64,000 bases of DNA from Micromonospora aurantiaca ATCC 27029 (GCF_000145235.1 NC_014391.1:1426001-1490000); one strand, 5' to 3'. Numbered from the stretch's first letter, positions 26,311-34,634 are shown. Notes: generated by a model not told the origin, from the sequence alone. Numbers and translations: made by a program.

Positions 26311-27000
26311 GTGCGTTCCTCGATCTCTTACGCCGTGGTGTTGTTCCTCGTCGTCTGCCTGCCGGGCGCCCTCGCGCCGCCCCGGGCCATGGTGCCGTCG
26401 TCCTCGGCCGGGCCGTCGCCGTTGTCGTCCCGGGTCGGGGTCTACTCGCTCGCGGTCGGGCCGTCTCCGGCTGCACCCGCGCGTGGGCCGGATGGTTCCG
26501 CATCAGCGGGTGCCCCGGCTCCTGGTGCTTCGGCGGCGGGCGGCTCGGCTGCGGGACTTCGGGGTGCGCCTGCGGGGCCGTTCCGGTGGCCGCTGCCGGG
26601 CGCGCCCCGGGTGGTGCGGCGCTTCGACCCGCCGCCGCAGCCCTGGCTGTCCGGGCACCGGGGCGTCGACCTCGCGGCCGAGCCGGGTGCGCCGGTGCTG
26701 GCGGCCGGCGCCGGGACCGTCCTGTTCGCCGGCACCGTCGCCGGCCGGCCGGTGCTCACTGTCGGCCATTCCGACGGGCTGCGCACCACATACGAACCGG
26801 TCCGCTCCCGGCTCACCGCCGGTACCCCTGTGGACGCCGGCACGCCGGTCGGCGACCTGCTCGCCGGGCATCGGGGCTGCGCCGAGGCGGCCTGCCTGCA
26901 CTGGGGACTGCGACGCGACGCGGAGTACCTCGATCCGCTGGCCCTGCTCGGGCTCGGTCGCGTCCGGTTGCTGCCGCTGCACCCCGTCCCCGCCGGGTGA
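26311..27000 (+). CDS. Secreted M23 family metallopeptidase (lysostaphin-like)
   Basis: 229 aa. Signal peptide VRSSISYAVVLFLVVCLPGALA, then an Ala/Pro/Ser-rich linker (~23-95). M23/LytM domain: FRWPLPGAPRVVRRFDPPPQ, GHRGVDLAAEPGAPVLAAGA (H-x3-D zinc motif), TYEPVRSRLTAGTPVDAGTP and CLHWGLRRDAEYLDPLALLG (HxG of H-x-H replaced by LHWG). Cell-wall peptidase or LytM scaffold. Start 26311 is chosen from the signal peptide; GTG 26293 and 26302 are also in frame. An M23 gene next to rpsB is typical of actinobacteria; here it is ~8 kb away. Confidence 0.85.
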   Translation: MRSSISYAVVLFLVVCLPGALAPPRAMVPSSSAGPSPLSSRVGVYSLAVGPSPAAPARGPDGSASAGAPAPGASAAGGSAAGLRGAPAGPFRWPLPGAPRVVRRFDPPPQPWLSGHRGVDLAAEPGAPVLAAGAGTVLFAGTVAGRPVLTVGHSDGLRTTYEPVRSRLTAGTPVDAGTPVGDLLAGHRGCAEAACLHWGLRRDAEYLDPLALLGLGRVRLLPLHPVPAG

Positions 27001-27013
27001 TCGGTTGTGTTGC

Positions 27014-28195
27014 TCAGCCCTGGGCGAGCAGCGTGGGCAGCCGGACGGCCAGCCGGTCGTACTCGTCGGGGGTGTTGTAGACCTGGCCGCACAACCGCAG
27101 GTAGCCGCGCCCGTTCCAGCCGGCGATCGACACCTCGGCGGAGAGCCGGTCCGCGATCCGGGCCCGCAGCTCCCGGGCCGCGTCCAGCGTCGTCGCGACA
27201 CCGGGCGGCAGCGGCACGAGCCGCATGGCGACCGCCGGTCCGCCGGGCTCCGGCAGCCGCTCGGGCGCCACACCGAGCGCGTCCCCGACGACCCGTTGCC
27301 CGTACGCGGCCAGCGCCGCGTTGTGCGCGCGTACCCGGTCCACGCCGAGGCTGCGCAACGTGAACAGGCCCACCGGGGCGGCCAGCCAACCGGTGTAGTC
27401 GAGCGTCGCCTGCCACTCGACACGAACCGGGAAGCCGCTGTCCTGCTCCCACGAGACGACGAGCGGCTGGATCTTCTCCCGCCACTGCGGCGCCACCACG
27501 AGCACGGCGGTGCCGCGTGGCGCGTACGCCCACTTGTGCAGATTGCCGACCCAGAAGTCGGCGCCGACCGATGCGACGGTGGCCGGCAGCATGCCCGGCG
27601 CGTGGGCGGCGTCCACCAGCACCGGCACGCCCTGCTCCCGGGCCACCGCGACGATTGCCGCGGTGGGGAACAGCCGGGCGGTCGGCGAGGTGAGCTGGTC
27701 GACGATCAGCAGCCTGGTACGCCCGGGGCGCAGCCCGTTGCGGACGATCTCCACCACCTCCTCGTCGGTGGCGGTCAACGGCACCGGCAGGGTGCGGTGC
27801 ACCGCCCCGGTGCGGCCGCACTCCCTGGCGATCGACAGCGCCACCGCCCCGTACCCGTGGTCGGTGGTCACGATCTCGTCGCCCGGGCGCAGCGCCAGCG
27901 ACTGCAACACCACGGCCGCACCAGTGGTGGCGTTGCCGACGAGCGTGGTGCCCTCCGGGTCGGCGCCGAGGAACGTGGCCAGGTGCCGCCGGGCGTGGGC
28001 GATCCGGTCGACCAGGCCCTGCGTGAAGAACCGCAGCGGGTTGGCCTCCATCTCGTCGCGCAGGCGCTGCTGGGCGCGTTGCACGGCGATCGGTACGGCG
28101 CCGAACGATCCGTGGTTGAGGTGACTGACGGAGGGATCGAGGGAGAAGAGCAGCCGAGCCCCGGGAATCGGCTCGGGTGGCTGCGGCACCGTCAT
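27014..28195 (-). CDS. Class V aminotransferase (isopenicillin-N epimerase-like)
   Basis: 393 aa, PLP fold type I. SVSHLNHGSFGAVPIAVQRA start, GNATTGAAVVLQSLALRPGD (phosphate cup), LLIVDQLTSPTARLFP, VPVLVDAAHAPGMLPATVAS (cofactor Asp/His) and catalytic Lys221 in DFWVGNLHKWAYAPRGTAVL. The pattern is of the isopenicillin N epimerase/hercynylcysteine lyase-like (EgtE-type) group. No beta-lactam or ergothioneine neighbours are present, so the reaction (epimerase, desulfurase or C-S lyase) is open. Convergent with the M23 gene, 13-nt gap. Confidence 0.87.
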   Translation of the reverse strand: MTVPQPPEPIPGARLLFSLDPSVSHLNHGSFGAVPIAVQRAQQRLRDEMEANPLRFFTQGLVDRIAHARRHLATFLGADPEGTTLVGNATTGAAVVLQSLALRPGDEIVTTDHGYGAVALSIARECGRTGAVHRTLPVPLTATDEEVVEIVRNGLRPGRTRLLIVDQLTSPTARLFPTAAIVAVAREQGVPVLVDAAHAPGMLPATVASVGADFWVGNLHKWAYAPRGTAVLVVAPQWREKIQPLVVSWEQDSGFPVRVEWQATLDYTGWLAAPVGLFTLRSLGVDRVRAHNAALAAYGQRVVGDALGVAPERLPEPGGPAVAMRLVPLPPGVATTLDAARELRARIADRLSAEVSIAGWNGRGYLRLCGQVYNTPDEYDRLAVRLPTLLAQG

Positions 28196-28284
28196 CCGTC
28201 GATCCTAGCCCGAGATGGATCATGCGCCGGCCGGATTCCGCCCGCTGACCGGTGCCACCGACGCTGCCTGCGCGCTCTCGGCGG

Positions 28285-29343
28285 TCAGGCGCGGGGGTGC
28301 GCCTGCCGGTACGCGGCGCGGAGCCGCTCGACCGAGACGTGCGTGTAGATCTGGGTGCTGGCGAGCGACGAGTGCCCCAGCAACTCCTGCACGGCGCGCA
28401 GGTCCGCGCCCCCTTCGAGCAGGTGCGTCGCTGCCGAGTGGCGCAGCCCGTGCGGCGTCACCCGCGGTACCCCGGCGGCACCGGCCCAGCCGGACACGAT
28501 CCGTCGCGCGGTGGTCGGGTTGAGCCGCCCACCCCGCGCCCCGAGCAGAAGCGCCCGGCCCGAGCCCGGGGCCAGCAGTGCGGGCCGGCCGTCGCGCAGC
28601 CAGGCGTCGAGCGCCCGCTGGGCCGGCACCCCGTAGGGCACCGCCCGCTCCCGCCCGCCCTTGCCCAGCACGCGTACCACCCGGCGAGCCTGGTCGACAT
28701 CGCTGACGTCCAGGCCGCACGCCTCGCTGATGCGTACCCCGGTGCCGTAGAGCAGTTCCAGCAGCAGCCGGTCGCGCAGCAGCACCGCGTCGGGCGGTCC
28801 GTCGCCGGCCGGTTCGGCGGATGCCGGTTCGGCGGCCGTTCCGTGGTCGCGTCCGAGCCCGGTGCCCTCGGGGTGGACCGTCGAGCGGTCGGCCCCGGGC
28901 GGGCTCCGGCGCTGCCGCGACGGGGCCTCCACCAGAGCGGCGGCCTGGTCGGCCCGCAGCACGGTGGGCAGTTCCCGCCGGGCCCGAGGGCTGGCCAGCG
29001 GCGCGGCCACGTCGTCGGCGAGCAGGCCGGTCCGGTGCGCCCAGGCGCTGAACGTCCGGGCCGCGGCGGCGCGCCGCGCCATCGTCGTCCGGGCCGCGCC
29101 CATGGTCCGCTGCTTCGCCAGCCAGCTGCGCACCACGGCGAGGTCCAGCTCCGGCAGTTCGGCGCAGCCCATCCGGACGGCGTGGTCCAGCAGCGACACC
29201 AGATCCGTGACGTAGGCCCGGACGGTGTGGACGGAGCGGTTGCGCACCCGCGACAGGTGGTCGGCGAAGTCGTCCACCGCCTCGCGCATCGAGGCGGGCA
29301 GTTCCTCGTGCGCCTCCCGGGTGCCACGCTGCCGCTTGCTCAC
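28285..29343 (-). CDS. xerC: Tyrosine recombinase XerC, with inserted linker
   Basis: 352 aa against the usual ~300. N-terminal SAM-like domain (AVDDFADHLSRVRNRSVHTV, ~22-41) and a catalytic domain holding Arg204 (GTGVRISEACGLDV), Lys228 (LGKGGRERAVP), His298-Arg301 (TPHGLRHSAATHLL), His324 (LLGHSSLAST) and Tyr333 (QIYTHV): all six residues present. Residues ~142-185, between the domains, are a non-conserved, Pro/Ala/Arg/Glu-rich insert that accounts for the extra length. With XerD it would resolve chromosome dimers at dif; xerC next to dprA supports this. GTG 29343 chosen; upstream frame is non-conserved. Confidence 0.9.
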   Translation of the reverse strand: MSKRQRGTREAHEELPASMREAVDDFADHLSRVRNRSVHTVRAYVTDLVSLLDHAVRMGCAELPELDLAVVRSWLAKQRTMGAARTTMARRAAAARTFSAWAHRTGLLADDVAAPLASPRARRELPTVLRADQAAALVEAPSRQRRSPPGADRSTVHPEGTGLGRDHGTAAEPASAEPAGDGPPDAVLLRDRLLLELLYGTGVRISEACGLDVSDVDQARRVVRVLGKGGRERAVPYGVPAQRALDAWLRDGRPALLAPGSGRALLLGARGGRLNPTTARRIVSGWAGAAGVPRVTPHGLRHSAATHLLEGGADLRAVQELLGHSSLASTQIYTHVSVERLRAAYRQAHPRA

Positions 29344-29790
29344 TGCGGCACCCGACCGAGGCGTACGGGGTCGCGGCGGGGGAGGCGGCCGGCGATCACC
29401 GCCCCAGCGTAAGGCCGGAGTGCCGCCGTGTGCCGTGCCGCCCGACGCCACACCGCCCTCGCCGTTCAGTCGCCCGGCCGCCCCACCCCGCCGTGGAGTC
29501 GCCTGGCCGCCGTGCCGGTCCGGCCGTCGCTTCCGCCATCGGGCGTCTGCCGGTCGACCGTCGTGTGCCATCCGCCACGTCGGCCGGGTCCTTCCGGCGT
29601 GGGATAGGTGCCGACGCGCTGAGCGGGGTGGCAGAAGCCGGTCTGGACAGGGGAAACTCATGCTGCGGCACACTCCGGTGCGACGACCGGCGGGCAGCGT
29701 GGCCGAGCCGGCCCCGACGGAGGGTCGATCCGGCCGCGATCAAGCGAACGCGTCCCCGTGACGGTGGCGCCGGTACGAGGAGGGCCGAGA
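29344..29790. other. 447-nt gap without an assigned gene
   Basis: Lies between divergent xerC (minus) and a small hypothetical gene (plus). Open frames on both strands are long but Arg/Pro/Ser-rich with no conserved motif, as expected by chance at this GC content. GATAGG near 29605 and the GAGGAGGG RBS at 29777 serve the downstream gene at best. In Streptomyces whiG lies close to dprA; it is not here. Confidence 0.5.
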
Positions 29791-30132
29791 GTGGGAGTGG
29801 ACGCCGTCCTCTACCGGCAGATATCGGCGGGCAACGGTCGTCGGCGGCCCGCGTACGTCTCGATCGAAGTCGTGGCGGACCCGCAGGACGTGCTGCTCGA
29901 CCTGCTCAAGCGTGTCCGCGGCGGTGGCCGGACCCCGCTGCTGGACCGCGTCGACCCGCTCGGTGAGCTGACCGTGAGCGCCGAGCGGATGCCGCAACTG
30001 CTCGCCGAGCTGCGGTGCCTCGCCGAGGTGGCCGGGGCGCCGGCCGAGGTCGACCACGTCCACCGGCTGGCCCGGCTCGTCCGCCGATGTGCGGAGCGCC
30101 TTGACGCCGAGATCCGGTTCGAGGGCGACTGA
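29791..30132 (+). CDS. Hypothetical protein, 113 aa
   Basis: GTG 29791 is chosen because GAGGAGGG is 6-7 nt upstream; GTG 29758 in frame has none. Protein: MGVDAVLYRQISAGNGRRRP, a strand AYVSIEVVADPQDVLLDLLK, then LGELTVSAERMPQLLAELRC and a C-terminal helix HRLARLVRRCAERLDAEIRF. Soluble, alpha/beta, no recognised domain. It looks like the family of small actinomycete proteins of unknown function with a single alpha/beta layer. Convergent with dprA (5-nt gap). Confidence 0.65.
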   Translation: MGVDAVLYRQISAGNGRRRPAYVSIEVVADPQDVLLDLLKRVRGGGRTPLLDRVDPLGELTVSAERMPQLLAELRCLAEVAGAPAEVDHVHRLARLVRRCAERLDAEIRFEGD

Positions 30133-30137
30133 CCCGC

Positions 30138-31319
30138 TCACGAGCGGGCGACCGGTGGTGGCGGTGCGAGCGCGTAGCCGTCGTCGCGGCGTACCACCAT
30201 CGCCAGTTCCTCCAGCATGGACAGCTTGCGCATGGCGGTGCGCAGGTCCACCCCTGCGCGCGCCGCGACGCTCTCCAGGTCGAGCGTTCGGCGGCGGGGT
30301 AGCGCCTCCAGCACCTGGGTGGCCTCCTCGTCGAGCCGGTCCCGAGGACGCTCGGGGGCCCGGGCGGGCGGGGCCAGGTCGTACCCGATCCGCCCCACCT
30401 CCTCCAGCACGTGCGCGACGTTCGTGACCAGCCGCGCCTCCGGCCGCTCCCGCAGCACCTCGTGCCCACCGACCGACATCGCTGAGGTCACCGGTCCCGG
30501 CACCACCATCGCCGGCCGGCGCAGGCCGAGCGCCCGGTTGAGCGTCTGGGTCGCGCCGCTGCGCGCGGCGGCCTCGACGAGGACCGTGCCGTTCGTCGCC
30601 GCCGCGATGACCCGGTTGCGGATGAGGAACCGTGGCCGCAACGGCTCCGCCCCGGGAATCCATTCGCTCACCAGCAGGCCGGTCTCGGCGATCCGGTCGA
30701 ACAGCGCGGCGTTGCCCATCGGGTACGGGCGGTCCACGCCGCAGGCGAGCACGGCGACGGTGCGGCCGCCCGCTGTCAGCGCCCCGCGATGCGCGGCGGC
30801 GTCGATGCCGAACGCCCCACCGGACACGACTGTCCACTCCCGGTCGGCGAGGCCGTAGCCCAGCTCGGTGGCGACGTGCGCCCCGTAGGGGGTGGCCGCC
30901 CGCGCGCCGACCACCGCCACCGAGCGCGCCAGCACCTCGCCGAGCGACCACGCTCCGCGCACCCAGAAACAGAGCGGCGGATCGGTCTCCACGTCGACCC
31001 GCCGGGTGGCACCGGAGAGCGCCAGCCGGCGCAGGTCGCCGACCTGGGTGGGCCATTCGTCGTCGTCCGGGGTGACCAGCCGGGCGCCGAGCCGTTCGCC
31101 GCGGGACAGCGCGTCGGCGGCGACCGTCCGGGCGTCACCGGCGGCGCCGCGCGCCGCGACGGCCGACCGCAGCGTCCGTTCCGGCGCCCCGCCGGACAGC
31201 AGCAGGTCGAGTGCGGCGACCGGTCCGAGCCGCTTGACCAGTGCGTACACCGACCGGGTGCCGGGCTCGGCGAGCCAGGTGAGCGCGACCCGCGCCAGCC
31301 GGCGGTCGTCGGCGCTCAC
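30138..31319 (-). CDS. dprA: DNA-processing protein DprA (Smf)
   Basis: 393 aa. Loads RecA on incoming single-stranded DNA during transformation. Rossmann core: VAVVGARAATPYGAHVATEL, VVSGGAFGIDAAAHRGALTA (the G-S/G-G-A-x-G-I-D signature), GVDRPYPMGNAALFDRIAET, LIRNRVIAAATNGTVLVEAA and VPGPVTSAMSVGGHEVL. C-terminal winged helix ~330-380 (RRRTLDLESVAARAGVDLRT). GTG 31319 overlaps the comM stop by 4 nt; the long frame to 32660 is an antisense shadow of comM. With comM and yraN it forms the usual actinobacterial trio. Confidence 0.94.
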   Translation of the reverse strand: MSADDRRLARVALTWLAEPGTRSVYALVKRLGPVAALDLLLSGGAPERTLRSAVAARGAAGDARTVAADALSRGERLGARLVTPDDDEWPTQVGDLRRLALSGATRRVDVETDPPLCFWVRGAWSLGEVLARSVAVVGARAATPYGAHVATELGYGLADREWTVVSGGAFGIDAAAHRGALTAGGRTVAVLACGVDRPYPMGNAALFDRIAETGLLVSEWIPGAEPLRPRFLIRNRVIAAATNGTVLVEAAARSGATQTLNRALGLRRPAMVVPGPVTSAMSVGGHEVLRERPEARLVTNVAHVLEEVGRIGYDLAPPARAPERPRDRLDEEATQVLEALPRRRTLDLESVAARAGVDLRTAMRKLSMLEELAMVVRRDDGYALAPPPPVARS

Positions 31320-32836
31320 GCGACCTCCCCGGTCCTGAGCTGGATGGCCTCCGCCACGTCGTCGTGGCCGGGCCGGTCCCGCCCGTCCAGGTCCGCGATG
31401 GTCCAGGCGAGACGGAGTACGCGGTCGTAGCCGCGCGCGGACAGCGATCCGGTGTCGAGCCGGCGGCGCAGATCCGTGGTGACCCGGGCCGGCAGGTGCC
31501 ACGGCGGCCGGCGCAGGTACGGGCCGGGGACGTCGGCGTTCACCCGGTGCCCGGTGGCCGCCCAGCGATCGGTGGCGGCGTGCCGCGCGGCGACGACCCG
31601 GGCGGCGACGGTGGCCGAGAACTCCTGCGCGGCGTCGGTGCTCAGCAGCTCCGCCGCGCGTACCGCCGTCAGCCGGACCTGCACGTCCACCCGGTCGAGC
31701 AGCGGACCCGACAACCGTCCCAGGTAGCGTCGCCGGGCCAGGGGCGGGCACTCGCAGTCGACGTCGCCGGAGGGCTTCGCGCACGGACAGGGGTTGGCCG
31801 CCAGCACCAGTTGGGTGCGGGCCGGGTACTCGGTGGCACCCCGGGTACGCGCCACCCGCACCCGGCCGCTCTCCAGCGGCTGCCGCAACGCCTCCAGCGC
31901 GCCCTTGCTGAACTCGGGCGCCTCGTCCAGGAACAGGACCCCACGGTGAGCGAGTGACACCGCGCCGGGCCGGGCCAGCCCGGAACCGCCTCCGACGAGC
32001 GCGGGCACCGTGGCGGTGTGGTGCGGCGCCTGGAACGGGGGACGGCGCAGCAGCCCGCCACCGGGTGGCAGCAGGCCGGCGATCGAGTGCAGCGCCGTCA
32101 CCTCCAGGGCTGCCTCGTCGTCCAGTTGGGGCAGGATCGACGGCAGCCGTTCGGCGAGCATGGTCTTGCCGGCGCCGGGCGGACCGAACAGCGCGAGGTG
32201 GTGGCCCCCCGCGGCGGCGATCTCCAGGGCACGCCGTCCGAGCGGCTGCCCGGCCACGTCGACCAGGTCGGGCCCGGCCGGGCCGCAGGCCGGGACGTGG
32301 GCGGGTGGGGCGAGCAGCGGACTGCCGTCGCGGACGTGGGCGACGAGCCGGTGCAGCGTGTCGACCGCGTGCACGCGTACGCCCGGGATGACTGCCGCCT
32401 CGGCGGCGTTGCCGGCGGGTACGACGACGCGGGTGTGCCCGGCGCGGGCGGCGGCGGCGACCATCGGCAGCGTGCCGCGGACGGGGCGTACCGCGCCGTC
32501 GAGGCCGAGTTCGCCGAGCACGACTGTGGCGTCCAGGGCGACCGGTGGCAGTTCGCCCGAGCCGGCCAGGACGGCGAGCGCGATGGCGAGGTCGAACGCC
32601 GAGCCGTACTTCGGCAGGGTGGCGGGGAGCAGGTTGAGCGTGATGCGGCGGTTGGGCCACTTCTGGCCGGAGTTGACGATCGCGGCGCGGACCCGGTCGC
32701 GTGCCTCGTGCAACGCGGTGTCCGGCAGACCGGAGATGATCACCGCGGGCAGTCCGGGAGCCAGGTCGGCCTCGACCTCGACGAGATGCCCGGCGACTCC
32801 GGCCAGGCCGACGCTCAGCACCTTCGCGTACCCCAT
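31316..32836 (-). CDS. comM: Mg-chelatase-like AAA+ ATPase ComM/YifB
   Basis: 506 aa. ComM is a hexameric helicase promoting branch migration during transformation. N-terminal Lon-like domain: AKVLSVGLAGVAGHLVEVEA, ITLNLLPATLPKYGSAFDLA. Walker A GPPGAGKT at 218-225, Walker B GVLFLDEAPEFSKGALEALR, sensor AANPCPCAKPSGDVDCECPP (Cys-rich, as in the family), C-terminal Mg-chelatase domain around SARGYDRVLRLAWTIADLDG. ATG 32836 is 1 nt from the yraN stop. Natural competence is not known for Micromonospora, so the role may be in general recombination. Confidence 0.94.
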   Translation of the reverse strand: MGYAKVLSVGLAGVAGHLVEVEADLAPGLPAVIISGLPDTALHEARDRVRAAIVNSGQKWPNRRITLNLLPATLPKYGSAFDLAIALAVLAGSGELPPVALDATVVLGELGLDGAVRPVRGTLPMVAAAARAGHTRVVVPAGNAAEAAVIPGVRVHAVDTLHRLVAHVRDGSPLLAPPAHVPACGPAGPDLVDVAGQPLGRRALEIAAAGGHHLALFGPPGAGKTMLAERLPSILPQLDDEAALEVTALHSIAGLLPPGGGLLRRPPFQAPHHTATVPALVGGGSGLARPGAVSLAHRGVLFLDEAPEFSKGALEALRQPLESGRVRVARTRGATEYPARTQLVLAANPCPCAKPSGDVDCECPPLARRRYLGRLSGPLLDRVDVQVRLTAVRAAELLSTDAAQEFSATVAARVVAARHAATDRWAATGHRVNADVPGPYLRRPPWHLPARVTTDLRRRLDTGSLSARGYDRVLRLAWTIADLDGRDRPGHDDVAEAIQLRTGEVA

Positions 32837-32837
32837 G

Positions 32838-33197
32838 TCAGAACGCGCCGCGGAGGTGCTCGACGCGGGCGGGGCCGGTGAGCGGGAGCCGGACGGAGAG
32901 CACGTCGAAGCGGACCTCGGCGGCGGTGGTGCCGGTCTCGGCGAGCCAGCGCGCGGCCAGGCCGCGCAGTCGGCGGGCCTTGGCCCGCACGACGGCCTCG
33001 GCGGGGGAGCCGAACTGCTCGCTCCGGCGGGTCTTGACCTCGCAGATGGCGAGGACCGGACCCTCCCAGGCGATGATGTCGATCTCTCCCTCGGGGCAGC
33101 GCCAGTTTCGGGCGACCGGCCGCAGGCCCGTCTCGATCAGGTGCCGTAGCGCGCACCGCTCGCCGTACGCCCCGACGGCTCGGTTCCGGTTCGTCAT
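32838..33197 (-). CDS. UPF0102 family nuclease-like protein YraN
   Basis: 119 aa. MTNRNRAVGAYGERCALRHL, then PEGEIDIIAWEGPVLAICEV + KTRR, which gives the E...D...E-x-K set of the endonuclease fold, ending FDVLSVRLPLTGPARVEHLR. ATG 33197 selected from homology; the frame extends to 33290 without conservation. Predicted Holliday-junction-resolvase-like nuclease, function unknown. First gene of yraN-comM-dprA. Its upstream region carries the right copy of the duplicated module, ending 53 nt before the start. Confidence 0.93.
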   Translation of the reverse strand: MTNRNRAVGAYGERCALRHLIETGLRPVARNWRCPEGEIDIIAWEGPVLAICEVKTRRSEQFGSPAEAVVRAKARRLRGLAARWLAETGTTAAEVRFDVLSVRLPLTGPARVEHLRGAF

Positions 33198-33248
33198 GCC
33201 GGCCAGGATGCGACCGGAGGCCACTGTCGCGGGGGGCGCGGATCGGTT

Positions 33249-33306
33249 GCCTGTGGACAGGGGTGGGCTTGTGGACGGAACGACGATCATGGGTCCGATC
33301 TGCTAC
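33249..33306 (-). promoter_or_regulatory. Divergent promoter module, right copy (inverted)
   Basis: On the minus strand: GTAGCAGATCGG (33306-33295), GTCCACAA (33276-33269) and GTCCACAG (33258-33251), the latter two 18 nt apart. Same blocks and spacing as 26203-26260 on the plus strand; about 70% of the intervening bases also match. The last box ends 53 nt before the yraN ATG. Confidence 0.65.
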
Positions 33307-33320
33307 GGAGCCTGGTCGCC

Positions 33321-33410
33321 GTGCTGAACCGCGAGTGGGTGGTGCCCGCCTTCCCCGACGACTTCCCGTACCCGGACGGCGCGCCGACGTTCACGCCCTA
33401 CGGCTACTGA
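33321..33410 (+). CDS. Possible small ORF, 29 aa
   Basis: GTG 33321 opens VLNREWVVPAFPDDFPYPDG, then APTFTPYGY and a stop. Residue use (aromatic, Pro, Asp) is protein-like and unlike the Arg/Pro/Ala strings of spurious frames here. It is divergent from yraN across the duplicated module, in the place the methyltransferase takes at the other copy. No clear RBS. It may be a small peptide gene or the C-terminal remnant of a lost gene. Confidence 0.3.
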   Translation: MLNREWVVPAFPDDFPYPDGAPTFTPYGY

Positions 33411-33510
33411 CCGTGTCCCGTCGGCGACCCGGCGGCATCGGTGCTGACCTGGGCCGATCCCCAGGAGACCCGAATGGCGCGGCTGGTGCCCGTCGCATAC
33501 CGTGCCGGTC

Positions 33511-34566
33511 GTGGACGGACGACGGAGCTACTCCGAGGATGAGCAGGGGTCGCGATGGGGCGACCGGGGATACGAGTCGGACTGGCGCGCCGCGGGCGAG
33601 CCCCGCTACCGCGACGACGACTACCGCACGCCCGAGCAGCGCGCCGGTGAGAACCGGTACGCCGAGCCGGGCCGGTACTCCGCCGCCGATCCGCTGGTGG
33701 ACGACACGAGCAGCTGGCGGTCGCAGCGTCCGGACGACCCGGAGGTCTCCGGTGAGCTGCCCGGATCGCGCGCCGGCCGTCGCGCGGCACGCGAGTCGGC
33801 GGCCGACCCGCTCGGCGCGGTGTCCCGCAGCGGCGTCGACGCGCTCGGCACCGCCGCGCACGGCAACCCGCTGTCGAGCACGCTCGGTACGCCGGCGACC
33901 GCCCCGCTGACCGGCGCGGCCCCGGCGGGCACCGACCCGTACGGCCTCATCGCCCACGGCAGCGACCCGGCCGGTGGCGCCGGCGTCGACGCCCGCAGCG
34001 CTGTCGGCGGCGTCGACAAACCCCGGCTCAGCCCGATCGGCGGCTACCCGGTCGTCGAGGCGGCGCCTGGTACCGCGGGCGCGGACGGCGGAGCCGAGGC
34101 GACCGCCGCGGCGCGGCTGAACCCCGGTGAGGCCACCCCGCTGCGGATCGGTGAGCGTCCGGGTGGTCCGGCCCAGCCGGCCGCGACCCCGAATCCGCTG
34201 GAGATGCCGACCGGCCCGATGCCCGCGGTGCTGCCGCGTCCGGACGGGCCGCCGCCCGGTGACGGCGTCTACCGGACCCGGCGCCCCGCGCTGGCGGTGC
34301 TGCTGGCGGTGATGGTGCTGGTGCTGGAGGTGCCGGCGGTACGGGTGTTGCTGCACGGCCTGTTCGGCGACCCGGTGTCGACGTCGCACGTGGTGGTGGG
34401 CATCTTCCTGGTGGTCGGCCTGCCGATCTTCGGCACCGGCCTGTACGGGCTGCGCACCGGCGGGCTGGCGCTGGCCGACGGCAGCCGGGGCTGGCTGCGC
34501 CCGCCGACGGCGTACCTGACCGTCGGGCTGGTGCTGTTCCTCGCCGCCGCCCTCGCGGCGGGCTGA
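33511..34566 (+). CDS. Membrane protein with long disordered N-terminus
   Basis: 351 aa. Residues 1-255 are hydrophilic, low-complexity and rich in Gly, Ala, Pro and Asp ([35 protein letters not shown]) with no fold. Residues ~260-350 hold three TM helices: [40 protein letters not shown] and [20 protein letters not shown] 33511 chosen because TACCGT (33498-33503) is 7 nt upstream: leaderless. Function unknown. It sits upstream of rpsB where an M23 gene is usual. Confidence 0.75.
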   Translation: MDGRRSYSEDEQGSRWGDRGYESDWRAAGEPRYRDDDYRTPEQRAGENRYAEPGRYSAADPLVDDTSSWRSQRPDDPEVSGELPGSRAGRRAARESAADPLGAVSRSGVDALGTAAHGNPLSSTLGTPATAPLTGAAPAGTDPYGLIAHGSDPAGGAGVDARSAVGGVDKPRLSPIGGYPVVEAAPGTAGADGGAEATAAARLNPGEATPLRIGERPGGPAQPAATPNPLEMPTGPMPAVLPRPDGPPPGDGVYRTRRPALAVLLAVMVLVLEVPAVRVLLHGLFGDPVSTSHVVVGIFLVVGLPIFGTGLYGLRTGGLALADGSRGWLRPPTAYLTVGLVLFLAAALAAG

Positions 34567-34590
34567 GACGGCCCGGCCCCGGTACGCCGT

Positions 34591-34625
34591 AGTGGCGGTG
34601 TCACCGACAGGGTGACGCCGCCACT
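34591..34625. repeat. Intergenic palindrome (second family), copy 1
   Basis: AGTGGCGGTGTCACC (34591-34605) and GGTGACGCCGCCACT (34611-34625) pair along 15 bp with one G-T wobble. It is followed by TGGAGTCGATCA, as is the palindrome at 50648-50698. Likely the terminator of the preceding membrane-protein gene. Confidence 0.65.
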
Positions 34626-34634
34626 TCGCCGTCG

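Noticed and set aside
24416..26503. Very long minus-strand open frame through the sulfite oxidase, methyltransferase and M23 regions
   Set aside because: Beyond the oxidoreductase start at 25522 the frame has only Arg/Pro/Ala-rich shadow sequence and crosses real genes in other frames.
27014..28195. Isopenicillin N epimerase of a beta-lactam cluster
   Set aside because: No other beta-lactam or natural-product genes in the surrounding 30 kb; fold match only.
29396..29743. 115-aa minus-strand frame upstream of xerC
   Set aside because: Arg/Ser/Gly/Pro-rich with no conserved pattern or RBS, typical of chance frames at high GC.
31500..31900. Mobile element or phage signature around comM/xerC
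   Set aside because: xerC is the chromosomal recombinase; no attachment site, integrase module or phage structural gene is seen.
30138..32660. 840-aa frame reading dprA through comM
   Set aside because: The dprA start at 31319 overlaps the comM stop in the usual way; upstream of it the frame is an out-of-phase shadow of comM.
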